From assembly GCF_016863335.1 (NCBI RefSeq), contig NZ_BOOR01000010.1:290085-354084 (forward strand): 64,000 nt of DNA. The letters are read 5' to 3'. A model generated the notes under the pieces. It saw only the letters and a list, made by a program, of their open reading frames with translations, searched no databases and was not told the DNA's origin. The stretch comes from Planotetraspora thailandica (GTDB lineage Bacteria > Actinomycetota > Actinomycetes > Streptosporangiales > Streptosporangiaceae). Shown in pieces: positions 26,325-34,342 of this stretch (positions are counted from its first letter, which is position 1; every line of letters starts with the position of its first letter). Made by a program: the position numbers and the translations under genes.

Positions 26325-27053
26325 ATGAGTAAGGCGGCGGCCCGGCAGTCGGCCCGTGAACGACTGCGGCAGGAGCAGATCCAGCAGGCGCAGAAGGAGA
26401 GGCGACGCCGGATCGTGGTGTTCACGACGATCGGCCTGGTGGTGATCATCGCCATCGTGGTCGGCCTGCTCGTCCAGGCGAACAGGACCAAGCCGACCAC
26501 CTACTCGGGCGCACTGGCCCCGGTCAGCGTGCAGCAGGACGGCACGGTCGTCATGGCCCGGCCCGGGGTGACCAAGCCGGTGCTGGACGTCTACGAGGAC
26601 TTCCAGTGCCCGATCTGCAAGGAGTTCGAGCACATCAACGCCGCCCAGATCAAGCAGTTCGCCGCCGAGGGCAAGATCAAGGTCGTCTACCACCCGATCG
26701 CCTTCGTCAACCCCCAGGGATCGTTGCGGGCGGCCGCCGCGGCGCAGTGCGTGCCCGGCAACTCGTGGATGGCCTTCCACGACGAGTTGTTCGCCAAGCA
26801 GCCGGACGAGAAGGTGGCGCTGACGATCGACGACCTGAAGAAGTTCGCGGCCGACGCGAAGATCACCGACCCGGCCGTTCTGTCCTGCATGGAGGCCCAG
26901 GGCAACGCCGCCCAAGTGCAGCAACGCACGCAGACGGCCTTGAATACGATCCAGGGCACACCCACACTCATGCTCGACGGCAAGCAGCTCAGCAACGACC
27001 AGGCCCTCACCTCGACCGGCCTGCGTGACGCGCTGGACGCGGCGACCAAGTAG
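26325..27053 (+). CDS. Membrane-anchored DsbA-like thioredoxin-fold protein
   Basis: 242 residues. The basic N-terminus is followed by one membrane segment at ~30-51 (IVVFTTIGLVVIIAIVVGLL) with the rest outside. The thioredoxin-like domain has the redox motif CPIC in YEDFQCPICKEFE near residue 98, a cis-Pro region GTPTLMLDG, and the helical insertion typical of DsbA/DsbG and MtbDsbA-like proteins. It probably forms or isomerises disulfides in exported proteins; a conserved pair of further cysteines (AAQC..., LSC...) lies in the helical part. It is monocistronic, ending at a perfect hairpin. Confidence 0.88.
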   Translation: MSKAAARQSARERLRQEQIQQAQKERRRRIVVFTTIGLVVIIAIVVGLLVQANRTKPTTYSGALAPVSVQQDGTVVMARPGVTKPVLDVYEDFQCPICKEFEHINAAQIKQFAAEGKIKVVYHPIAFVNPQGSLRAAAAAQCVPGNSWMAFHDELFAKQPDEKVALTIDDLKKFAADAKITDPAVLSCMEAQGNAAQVQQRTQTALNTIQGTPTLMLDGKQLSNDQALTSTGLRDALDAATK

Positions 27054-27061
27054 CTCACCGA

Positions 27062-27090
27062 TCACACCCAACACGACATGTTGGGTGTGA
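27062..27090. terminator. Intrinsic terminator of the DsbA-like gene
   Basis: Perfect 12-bp arms (27062-27073, 27079-27090) and a 5-base loop, followed by CTTTCTC; begins 9 bp after the stop codon. Confidence 0.88.
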
Positions 27091-27101
27091 CTTTCTCCGA
27101 G

Positions 27102-27117
27102 CCCCTATATATGGTGT
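27102..27117. promoter_or_regulatory. AT-rich promoter element, possible NrdR box
   Basis: A TATATAT core flanked by CCCC and GGTGT lies just before the riboswitch. It could be the -10 region of the nrdAB promoter. It also partly resembles the palindromic NrdR box (13 of 16 positions against the consensus I recall), but a second, paired box is not evident, so NrdR control is only a suggestion. Confidence 0.35.
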
Positions 27118-27119
27118 CT

Positions 27120-27340
27120 CCTGCAGCTGGTTCGGTCGCCCATCCAGGGCGGCCGAGGCAAGAGGGAATCCGGTGCGGCGGCGGCTCGCGAGCCCGCCAA
27201 TTCCGGAACTGCCCCGCAGCGGTGATTGGGAACGACCACTGTCAGATGCACTGGACCCGCCGAGGCGGTCCGGGAAGCGACAGTCAGTAGGCACCACGGC
27301 TCGTGCCGTACCCGCCCATGAGTCCGAAGACCTGCCAGCG
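27120..27340 (+). ncRNA. Cobalamin (adenosylcobalamin) riboswitch
   Basis: The conserved B12-riboswitch blocks occur in the right order: AGAGGGAATCCGGTG (27171 region), the core ACTGCCCCGCAGCGGTGA (27208 region), GCGACAGTCAGTAGG (27277 region) and the B12-box-like AGTCCGAAGACCTGCC (27321 region). Short closing arms AGCTGG (27125) and CCAGC (27335) can pair as P1. It leads nrdA by about 150 bp. In Streptomyces coelicolor the class Ia nrdABS operon is shut off by B12 through such an element so that the B12-dependent class II enzyme is used; the same logic is inferred here. Confidence 0.9.
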
Positions 27341-27341
27341 C

Positions 27342-27366
27342 GCCGCGCACGATCAGCGTGCGCGGC
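27342..27366 (+). promoter_or_regulatory. Hairpin after the riboswitch (expression platform candidate)
   Basis: Perfect 10-bp arms (27342-27351, 27357-27366) with a 5-base loop start two bases after the aptamer's last conserved block. It is well placed to act as a ligand-controlled terminator or anti-structure. No U-run follows, so the mode (Rho, intrinsic or translational) is undecided. Confidence 0.55.
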
Positions 27367-27487
27367 TGGTCCGAGGCCGCGCGGGACGGCCGACGGCTCC
27401 GGCGCGCGTGATTTCGCCTCTTCGCCGCCGCTGCCTCCTGCGCGCCTACCGGGCCCCACCGGTTTGAGGGTCGCGAGGGGAGTAGGT

Positions 27488-29866
27488 GTGACGGTCATCG
27501 ATGACGTCCAGACGGGGGTCGATTCCGGCCAGTCCCGGCGGGTTCAGATGCACGTGCGCAAGCGCAACGGTGCGAGTGAGCCCGTCGATGTGAACAAGAT
27601 CGTCCGCGCTGTGGAGCGCTGGGCCGGCGACCTGGCCGACGTCGACCCGTTGCGGGTCGCGACGAAGACGATCAGCGGCTTGTACGACGGGGCGACCACC
27701 GACGAGCTCGACCGGCTGTCGATCCAGACGGCCGCCGAGATGATCGGCGAGGAGCCCCAATATTCGCGGCTGGCCGCCCGCCTGCTGTCGGGATACATCG
27801 AGAAGGAGGTGCGCGGCCAGGGCATCGCCTCCTTCAGCCAGGCGATCCGGCTCGGCCACGCGCAGGGCCTGATCGGCGACGCCACCGCCGATTTCGTGGC
27901 GGCCAACGCCCGCAAGCTCGACGACGCCGTCGACGTGCGCGGCGATCTGCGGTTCGAATACTTCGGCCTGCGCACGGTCTACGACCGCTACCTGCTGCGG
28001 CATCCGATCAGCCGGCTGGTGGTGGAGACCCCGCAATACTGGCTGCTGCGGGTGGCCTGCGGCCTGTCGCACACCCCGGCGGAGGCGATCGAGTTCTACC
28101 GGCTGTTGTCGTCGCTGGCCTACCTCCCGAGCTCGCCGACGTTGTTCAACTCCGGCACGCGGCACACCCAGATGTCCTCGTGCTACCTGGTCGACTCCCC
28201 GCGGGACGAGCTGGGCTCGATCTACGAGCGGTACGCGCAGGTGGCGCAGCTGTCGAAGTTCGCCGGCGGCATCGGCATCTCCTGGTCGCGGGTGCGCTCG
28301 CGCGGAGCCCTGATCCGCGGCACGAACGGCCAGTCCAACGGCATCGTGCCGTTCCTGAGGACGCTCGACTCGTCGGTCGCCGCGGTCAACCAGGGCGGAA
28401 GGCGCAAGGGTGCGGCCTGCGTCTACCTGGAGCCCTGGCATCCGGACATCGAGGAGTTCCTGGAGCTGCGCGACAACACGGGCGAGGACGCCCGGCGCAC
28501 CCACAACCTCAACCTGGCCAACTGGATCCCCGACGAGTTCATGCGCCGGGTCGAGGCCGACGGGGTGTGGTCGCTGTTCGATCCGGACGAGGTGCCCGAG
28601 CTGCCCGACCTGTGGGGCGAGGAGTTCGACGCGGTCTACCGTACGGCCGAGCAGGAGGGCCGGTACGTCCGCCAGGTCAACGCACGCGACCTGTACGGCA
28701 AGATGATGCGCACGCTGGCGCAGACCGGCAACGGGTGGATGACCTTCAAGGACGCCTCCAACCGGCTGTGCAACCAGACCGCCGTGCCGGGCAACGTGGT
28801 GCACCTGTCCAACCTGTGCACGGAGATCATCGAGGTGTCGAGCGACGCCGAGACGGCCGTGTGCAACCTCGGCTCGGTCAACCTGGCGGCGCACACGACC
28901 GCCGACGGCGTCGACTGGGAGCGGCTGCGCGCGACGGTCCGCACCGCCGTGACGTTCCTCGACCGGGTGATCGACATCAACTACTACCCGAGCGAGCAGG
29001 CGGCGGCGAGCAACCCCCGCTGGCGCCCGGTCGGGCTGGGCGTGATGGGCCTGCAGGACGTCTTCTTCACGCTGCGCCTGCCGTTCGACTCGGCGGCGGC
29101 CAAGGAGCTGTCCACCCGCATCGCGGAGGAGGTCTACCTGACCGCGCTGGAGACCTCAGCCGGCCTGGCGGAGCGGTTCGGCCCGCACCCCGCCTACGAG
29201 CAGACCCGGGCGGCCCGGGGCGAGCTCCAGCCCGACCTGTGGGGGACCGTCGGCGAGCAGGCCGAGCGCTGGGCGGCGCTGCGGGAGCGGATCTCGGCGC
29301 ACGGGCTGCGCAACTCCCTGCTGATCGCGATCGCGCCGACCGCCACGATCGCGTCGATCGCCGGATGCTACGAGTGCATCGAGCCCCAGGTGTCCAACCT
29401 GTTCAAGCGCGAGACGCTCAGCGGCGAGTTCCTCCAGATCAACACCGCGCTGGTGGGCGAGCTGAAGTCCCGGGGGTTGTGGACCCAGGAGATCAGGGAC
29501 GCCATCAAGCGGGCGGAGGGCTCGGTGCAGGGCATCGAGGCGCTGCCCGCCGAGGTGCGCGAGCTGTTCCGCACCGCGTGGGAACTACCGCAGCGGTCGC
29601 TGATCGACCTGGCCGCGGCACGTGCGCCGTACGTCGACCAGAGCCAGTCGCTCAACCTGTTCATGAGCGCGCCGAGCATCGGAAAGCTCAGCTCGATGTA
29701 CCTCCACGCCTGGAAGTCGGGCCTGAAGTCGACCTACTACCTGCGGTCGCGGCCCGCGACCCGCATCCAGCAGGCGACGGTCGCGGTCTCCCGGCCGGCG
29801 GTGCCGATGGAGGAGGCCATCGCGTGCTCCCTGGAGAACCCGGAGTCCTGCGAGGCCTGCCAGTGA
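27488..29866 (+). CDS. nrdA: Class Ia ribonucleoside-diphosphate reductase, alpha subunit
   Basis: 792 residues. GTG 27488 follows GAGGGGAG and puts the ATP-cone (MHVRKRNGASEPVDVNKIVR) near the N-terminus. Catalytic-site features are SPTLFNSGTRHTQMSSCYL (first redox Cys), NLCTEI (Asn, thiyl-radical Cys and Glu), the finger-loop region, and the C-terminal cysteine pair in ESCEACQ that is re-reduced by thioredoxin or glutaredoxin. It reduces NDPs to dNDPs with NrdB. It lies downstream of the cobalamin riboswitch and is followed by nrdB after 26 bp. An open frame extends back to 27173, but that part overlaps the riboswitch and is not coding. Confidence 0.95.
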   Translation: MTVIDDVQTGVDSGQSRRVQMHVRKRNGASEPVDVNKIVRAVERWAGDLADVDPLRVATKTISGLYDGATTDELDRLSIQTAAEMIGEEPQYSRLAARLLSGYIEKEVRGQGIASFSQAIRLGHAQGLIGDATADFVAANARKLDDAVDVRGDLRFEYFGLRTVYDRYLLRHPISRLVVETPQYWLLRVACGLSHTPAEAIEFYRLLSSLAYLPSSPTLFNSGTRHTQMSSCYLVDSPRDELGSIYERYAQVAQLSKFAGGIGISWSRVRSRGALIRGTNGQSNGIVPFLRTLDSSVAAVNQGGRRKGAACVYLEPWHPDIEEFLELRDNTGEDARRTHNLNLANWIPDEFMRRVEADGVWSLFDPDEVPELPDLWGEEFDAVYRTAEQEGRYVRQVNARDLYGKMMRTLAQTGNGWMTFKDASNRLCNQTAVPGNVVHLSNLCTEIIEVSSDAETAVCNLGSVNLAAHTTADGVDWERLRATVRTAVTFLDRVIDINYYPSEQAAASNPRWRPVGLGVMGLQDVFFTLRLPFDSAAAKELSTRIAEEVYLTALETSAGLAERFGPHPAYEQTRAARGELQPDLWGTVGEQAERWAALRERISAHGLRNSLLIAIAPTATIASIAGCYECIEPQVSNLFKRETLSGEFLQINTALVGELKSRGLWTQEIRDAIKRAEGSVQGIEALPAEVRELFRTAWELPQRSLIDLAAARAPYVDQSQSLNLFMSAPSIGKLSSMYLHAWKSGLKSTYYLRSRPATRIQQATVAVSRPAVPMEEAIACSLENPESCEACQ

Positions 29867-29892
29867 CCGCCGCCGATCCCAAGGAGAGCCCG

Positions 29893-30888
29893 ATGTTGCT
29901 CGACCCTGGCATGGACCTGACCCTGCGGCCCATGCGTTATCCGCACTTCTTCGAGCGGTTCCGCGATGCGATCAAGAACACGTGGACGGTCGAAGAGGTC
30001 GATCTGCACTCCGATCTCAAGGACCTGGCCCGGCTCTCCCCCGCCGAACGGCACCTGGTCAGCCGGCTGGTCGCGTTCTTCGCCACCGGCGACACGATCG
30101 TGGCCAACAACCTCGTGCTCAACCTCTACCAGCACGTGAACTCCCCCGAGGGGCGGCTGTACCTGTCGCGCCAGCTGTTCGAGGAGGCGGTGCACGTCCA
30201 GTTCTATCTGAACCTGCTGGACACCTACGTGCCCGACGAGGGCGAGCGCTTCGCCGCCTTCGCCGCGATCGAGAACATCCCCTCGATCCGGCGCAAGGCC
30301 GAGTTCTGCTTCCGCTGGATCGACTCCGTCTTCAACCTGCGCGAGCTGCGCACTCGTGAGGACCGGCGGGCGTTCCTGCTCAACCTGATCTGCTTCGCGG
30401 CCTGCATCGAGGGCCTGTTCTTCTACGGCGCCTTCGCGTACGTGTACTTCCTGCGTTCGCGAGGTCTGCTCAACGGCCTGGCCTCCGGCACCAACTGGGT
30501 CTTCCGCGACGAGTCGATGCACATGGCGTTCGCCTTCGACGTGGTCGACACCGTACGCCGGGAGGAGCCGGACCTGTTCGACGACGAGATGCGGCGGCAG
30601 GTGCGCGAGATGCTGGCCGAGGCGGTCGAGTGCGAGGCGCAGTTCGCCGAGGACCTGCTCGGCCAGGGCGTGCCCGGGTTGTCGCTGGCGGACATGCGCT
30701 CCTATCTGGAGCATGTGGCCGACCGGCGGCTCGCCCAGCTCGACATCGAGCCGCTCTACGGGTCGAAGAACCCTTTCGCCTTCATGGAGCTCCAGGATGT
30801 GCAGGAGTTGTCGAACTTCTTCGAGCGGCGGGTGTCGGCCTACCAGGTCGGGGTGACCGGCACGGTGTCCTTCGACGACGACTTCTGA
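29893..30888 (+). CDS. nrdB: Class Ia ribonucleotide reductase, beta subunit (diiron-tyrosyl radical)
   Basis: 331 residues; AAGGAGAG precedes ATG 29893 (a GTG at 29863 overlaps the nrdA stop but lacks a site). Diiron ligands are visible: D67, then E98-x2-H101, with the radical tyrosine Y105 four residues on, and later E in ACIEGLFF and the RDESMH Glu/His pair. The tyrosine is present, so this is a Tyr-radical (Ia-like) enzyme rather than the Tyr-less Ic type. It forms the alpha2beta2 enzyme with NrdA. No nrdS-type regulator gene follows; the next gene is on the opposite strand. Confidence 0.95.
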   Translation: MLLDPGMDLTLRPMRYPHFFERFRDAIKNTWTVEEVDLHSDLKDLARLSPAERHLVSRLVAFFATGDTIVANNLVLNLYQHVNSPEGRLYLSRQLFEEAVHVQFYLNLLDTYVPDEGERFAAFAAIENIPSIRRKAEFCFRWIDSVFNLRELRTREDRRAFLLNLICFAACIEGLFFYGAFAYVYFLRSRGLLNGLASGTNWVFRDESMHMAFAFDVVDTVRREEPDLFDDEMRRQVREMLAEAVECEAQFAEDLLGQGVPGLSLADMRSYLEHVADRRLAQLDIEPLYGSKNPFAFMELQDVQELSNFFERRVSAYQVGVTGTVSFDDDF

Positions 30889-30935
30889 CCGTTCCGGCCG
30901 GGCCGGGGGCGCACGACCTCCGGCCCGGCCGGACT

Positions 30936-31295
30936 TCAGCAGTCGCCGGCGCGCAGCGGCGAACGCTCGTAGCGGCCTTCGTGGGCGAGGACCGGCCGCC
31001 GGTCACCTGCCAGCTCAGGGTGGCGTTCCTCCAGGCTGCGGCGGGCCTCGGCGGTCCGCCGCAGAGCGGCCACGTATTCACGGTCGCCGCCGTAGGTGCC
31101 GCGCCAGGTCTGCGGCATCATCTCGGCGGGCGGGGGCAAGGCCGCCCGCGCCGCCGCGCCGCCTCCGATGCCGAACGTGCTCGGCACCTTGCGGGTGACC
31201 GCGCCGCACTCAGGGCAGCGGGGCAGGGGCGCGGTGAAAGACTGCACGACCTCGAAACGGTGTCCGCTCTCGCAGCGCAGGTCGTAGATGGCCAT
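30936..31295 (-). CDS. FmdB-type zinc-ribbon protein
   Basis: 119 residues. MAIYDLRCESGHRFEVVQSF carries the first zinc half-site (C8, H12), and RCPECGA the second (C27, C30), the FmdB pattern. The C-terminal 80 residues are charged and helical without a known domain. FmdB was first noted as a regulator of formamidase, but its general role is unsettled. It is the last gene of the leftward operon, 9 bp after the transhydrogenase gene, with GGTGAAG before its start. Confidence 0.85.
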   Translation of the reverse strand: MAIYDLRCESGHRFEVVQSFTAPLPRCPECGAVTRKVPSTFGIGGGAAARAALPPPAEMMPQTWRGTYGGDREYVAALRRTAEARRSLEERHPELAGDRRPVLAHEGRYERSPLRAGDC

Positions 31296-31304
31296 GGCTT
31301 CACC

Positions 31305-32591
31305 TCACCAGAGCGTGATCGACCGGGTCAGGATGCCGGCGACGTCGTCTTCCGTGACGGGCCGCGGAGAGGTCGCGAGCAGGCGCTGCTGCATCATCGC
31401 GCCCTCTGCCAGCGCGGGCACGTCGTCTTTCGTGTAGCCCACGCCGCCGATGCCGTCGGGGATGCCGACGTCCCGCATGAGGGCCGTCAGCACGCCGGGC
31501 AGGAACTCGGCGAGGTCGGCGGGCCTGTCCGCCGACGGGTCGAGCAGTTCGGCCGCGCGCAGGTGCCGCTGCGGGGCGGCCTCGAAGGTGAACCGGAACG
31601 CCTCGGGCGCGGTGAGCGCGACGGCCATGCCGTGCGGCACCATCGGCTCGTCGCCGGGGTAGCCGTCCGGGTGGAAGTCCCTGACCCGCCCGGCTATCGG
31701 ATAGGCGTTGGCGTGGGGGATGTGCACGCCCGCGTTGCCGAACCCGAGCCCGGCGAAGGTCGCCGCCAGCGCCATCTCGCCGCGTGCCCGCGCGTCGTCG
31801 CCCTGCCGTACGGCCTGGCGGAAGGAGCACGACAGCAGCCGGAGCGCCTGCTCGGACCACATGTCGGCCACCGGGTTGGACCCGCAGTACGGCACCCGCT
31901 CCTCGGGCCGCTTGCGCTCGTACGACGTGTACGGCCGGGCCGTGTAGCTCTCCAGGGCATGGCAGAGGATGTCCATCCCGGCGGCGGCGGTCACGGCCGC
32001 AGGCTGGGTGAGGGTGAGATCGGGGTCAACGACGGCGAGCACCGGACGCAGGCGCACATGGCTGATGCCGGTCTTGACCTTCTGCTCCAGCACGTCGAGC
32101 ACGCAGATGGTGGTGCTCTCCGAGCCGGTGCCCGTGGTGGTGGGCACCGCGACCAGCGGCTTGAGCGGGTGTGACGGGGCCCGGCCGCCTCCGACGGGGG
32201 CGTTGACGTAGTCCATCAGCTCGCCGGGGTTGGTCGTGAGCAGGTTGACCGCCTTGGCGGTGTCGATGCTGGATCCGCCGCCGACGGCGACGAAGGCGTC
32301 CCAGGGGCCGGTCGCGCGGGCGTGCTCGACGGCGGCGATCAGGCTCTCGTCCGTCGGCTCGACGTGAGTGCCGTCGTAGACGTGGGCCTCCATGCCGTAA
32401 CCGGCGAGCTGCTCGGCGATGCGGGCGGGTGCGCCTGTGGCCGCCACGCGGGGGTCGGTGACGACGAGGACGCGGCGGGCCCCGTACCGGCTCAGGTCGA
32501 AGCCGATCTCGGCTGAGGCGCCGGGGCCGAACTTCAGGGCGGGCGCGCCGTAGGTGAAGACGGATTCGGGGTCGGCGGGTGCGGTGTGCAT
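31305..32591 (-). CDS. Hydroxyacid-oxoacid transhydrogenase (iron-containing alcohol dehydrogenase family)
   Basis: 428 residues. NAD-site and fold motifs are GGGSSIDTAKAVN, VPTTTGTGSE, GMDILCHALESYTARPYTS and NAGVHIPHANAYPIAG. The insertion ERVPYCGSNPVADMWSEQAL, with FAGLGFGNAGVH, follows the ADHFE1/HOT subfamily rather than generic iron alcohol dehydrogenases. HOT converts 4-hydroxybutyrate plus 2-oxoglutarate to succinate semialdehyde plus 2-hydroxyglutarate. ATG 32591 is preceded by GAGAGG. It lies 10 bp after a lactonase-like gene, so a lactone-to-hydroxyacid-to-semialdehyde route is plausible. No succinate-semialdehyde dehydrogenase is adjacent. Confidence 0.85.
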   Translation of the reverse strand: MHTAPADPESVFTYGAPALKFGPGASAEIGFDLSRYGARRVLVVTDPRVAATGAPARIAEQLAGYGMEAHVYDGTHVEPTDESLIAAVEHARATGPWDAFVAVGGGSSIDTAKAVNLLTTNPGELMDYVNAPVGGGRAPSHPLKPLVAVPTTTGTGSESTTICVLDVLEQKVKTGISHVRLRPVLAVVDPDLTLTQPAAVTAAAGMDILCHALESYTARPYTSYERKRPEERVPYCGSNPVADMWSEQALRLLSCSFRQAVRQGDDARARGEMALAATFAGLGFGNAGVHIPHANAYPIAGRVRDFHPDGYPGDEPMVPHGMAVALTAPEAFRFTFEAAPQRHLRAAELLDPSADRPADLAEFLPGVLTALMRDVGIPDGIGGVGYTKDDVPALAEGAMMQQRLLATSPRPVTEDDVAGILTRSITLW

Positions 32592-32601
32592 GGGCGGCCT
32601 C

Positions 32602-33402
32602 TCAGCTGTAGTGACCGTGCGGAGCGGTGCGCATCGAACGCAGCTGGTCGGTGTCATGCCCGAAGATCACCTGGGCCTGCGATCGTTCCGCGATCGAGCG
32701 GATCTTCTCAACGGAGGCGTACCACGCGCCCAGGTCGTCGACGATGGTGGCGGGCACGGAGGGCGGGCCGTAGGAGTCGCCCATGTAGACGGCGTCGGAC
32801 GTGAAGATCATCGTGCCGGACTCGGGAAGGTCGACGCGCATGGCCATGGTGCCGGGGGTGTGCCCGGGAGCCTCGATGAGGGTGACACCGGGCAGGATCT
32901 CGGTGTCGCCGGACACGGTTTCGAAGTCGAGGCCCTCGTAGTCGGCCTTGAGGTGCGCCCCCTTGAACGCGCCCTCGTAGCCGAAGGCGAACTCCTTCTC
33001 CTTGTCGTTGACGACGAGGCGCGCGCCGGTGCCGGCGAAGGTCCTGACGTTGCCCGCGTGGTCGAAGTGGAGATGCGAGAGCACCACGTAGTCGAGGCTC
33101 TCGGGGCTGACGCCGAGCCGTCCGAGGTTGGCGTCGAGGTACTGCTCGTCCGAGACCTGGTCGTACGGGAAGTATTCCTGCAGGCCGGTGGGCGCCCAGC
33201 GGGTCTCCCAGTCACGCGGGCAGCTCGTGTCCCACAGGAGGGTCCCTTCCTCCGTCTCGACGAGGACGGCATGGGTCGCGCAGCGATACCACTCGACCGG
33301 CTTGGTCCGCTGGGATCGTGGTCGCAGGGATCGGCCCGGCTTGAGCAGCAGCCAGGTCAGGTCGCAGCTCATTGCTCCGCAGTCGAGGATGTGCAGTTTC
33401 AT
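32602..33402 (-). CDS. Metallo-beta-lactamase-fold lactonase-like hydrolase
   Basis: 266 residues. The zinc motif is HLHFDH in LSHLHFDHAGN near residue 110, followed by APGHTPG and a bridging Asp in FTSDAVYMGD. Overall length and the N-terminal MKLHILDCGAM opening match the AttM/AiiA group of N-acyl-homoserine-lactone/gamma-butyrolactone lactonases. GGAGGA upstream suits ATG 33402 (a GTG just before it is the alternative). In Agrobacterium AttM opens gamma-butyrolactone to 4-hydroxybutyrate, the substrate of the enzyme type encoded next here. Quorum-quenching activity is possible but unproven. Confidence 0.8.
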   Translation of the reverse strand: MKLHILDCGAMSCDLTWLLLKPGRSLRPRSQRTKPVEWYRCATHAVLVETEEGTLLWDTSCPRDWETRWAPTGLQEYFPYDQVSDEQYLDANLGRLGVSPESLDYVVLSHLHFDHAGNVRTFAGTGARLVVNDKEKEFAFGYEGAFKGAHLKADYEGLDFETVSGDTEILPGVTLIEAPGHTPGTMAMRVDLPESGTMIFTSDAVYMGDSYGPPSVPATIVDDLGAWYASVEKIRSIAERSQAQVIFGHDTDQLRSMRTAPHGHYS

Positions 33403-33451
33403 CACGATTCCTCCTGCTTCATCGGCGGTTTTGCCTCGCTTTTCCGGTCTA

Positions 33452-34279
33452 TCAGCTGGTTCTGCCCTCTGCCATCAGGGCACGCACCCGGGTCGCGTAC
33501 GCCCGAGGGTGGGTCAGGTTGCCGTTGTGCCCTCCGGGGAACTCATCGACGGCCACGCCGAGCAGGGCCGCCAGCTCCCGCGCGCATCGATGGTCGAAGA
33601 CCTCGGGCGGGGTGGTGCGGCCCACCGCGGGAATGACGCGGGTGGCCGAGCCGGCCAGCCCGGCGAGCGGCGGCGTGTCCCGGGCGAAGGCGGCGACGTC
33701 GTTGTCGATGAAGAACCCGAAGTTCGCCGTCCTGCGGGCGTCCATCGGGTGAGAGGTGATGCCGGGTTCGGTCTCCTGGCCCTCCGGATCGATGCCGAGC
33801 GTGCGCGCGATCTCGGTGACGGCCGCACGCAGGCCCTCCTTGCGGTAGACCTCTCGCACCGCCAGGAGCTCGCGCTCGTGACGGCCGCGCAGGGCGCCGG
33901 GCAGCAGAGCGGGGGCGACCGGCTCATGGGCGATCAGCGTGTGCAGCAGCCCGGGGTGGGTGGCCGCCACGTGCAGGCCCAGCACGGCGCCGATGCTGCA
34001 CCCGAGCATGCCCGCCGGCCGGTCGGACACCTCGGTCAGCAGGCGGCGGACGTCGTCGGCGTGGTCGGCCACGCTCGCGCCCGCGCCGGGGTCGTCGAGC
34101 GTGCTGCGCGACAGGCCGCGGCGGTCGTAGGTCACCACCGTGTGATCCGCCGCCAGGTGAGCGACCAGGTCGGCGGTGCGCCCGGCGTCGCCCTCGCCGC
34201 TCTGGGAGATCAGCAACACCGGCCCGCTCCCGTGGATCTCGTAGTAGAGCCGTGCACCCGCCACGCGGAGGTAACCCAT
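33452..34279 (-). CDS. Alpha/beta hydrolase
   Basis: 275 residues with the nucleophile elbow GCSIGA near residue 94, a YDRRGLSRS segment typical of the fold, and a C-terminal His in PGGHNGNLTHP. The acid is probably in the VIPAVGRT/FDHRC region but is not certain. First gene of the leftward operon (49 bp before the lactonase-like gene) and divergent from the MarR-type regulator, whose operator covers its promoter. It may cleave an ester or lactone whose product feeds the following enzymes. Confidence 0.85.
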   Translation of the reverse strand: MGYLRVAGARLYYEIHGSGPVLLISQSGEGDAGRTADLVAHLAADHTVVTYDRRGLSRSTLDDPGAGASVADHADDVRRLLTEVSDRPAGMLGCSIGAVLGLHVAATHPGLLHTLIAHEPVAPALLPGALRGRHERELLAVREVYRKEGLRAAVTEIARTLGIDPEGQETEPGITSHPMDARRTANFGFFIDNDVAAFARDTPPLAGLAGSATRVIPAVGRTTPPEVFDHRCARELAALLGVAVDEFPGGHNGNLTHPRAYATRVRALMAEGRTS

Positions 34280-34300
34280 GATCTTCTCCTTCTCGGAAAT

Positions 34301-34332
34301 TACATCAGAAATGATGCATCACTTCTGATGTA
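34301..34332. promoter_or_regulatory. Nested palindromic operator, MarR-type
   Basis: Outer arms TACATCAGAA (34301-34310) and its exact complement (34323-34332) enclose a perfect 10-bp palindrome TGATGCATCA (34312-34321). The site lies between the divergent hydrolase operon and the MarR-type regulator gene and is far AT-richer than its surroundings. MarR proteins bind such palindromes as dimers; two overlapping sites here suggest repression of both genes. Confidence 0.75.
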
Positions 34333-34342
34333 TCATGGACGC

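Noticed and set aside
27173..27487. N-terminal extension of nrdA
   Set aside because: The frame is open but overlaps the cobalamin aptamer, and GTG 27488 has a good ribosome site and matches the family's N-terminus.
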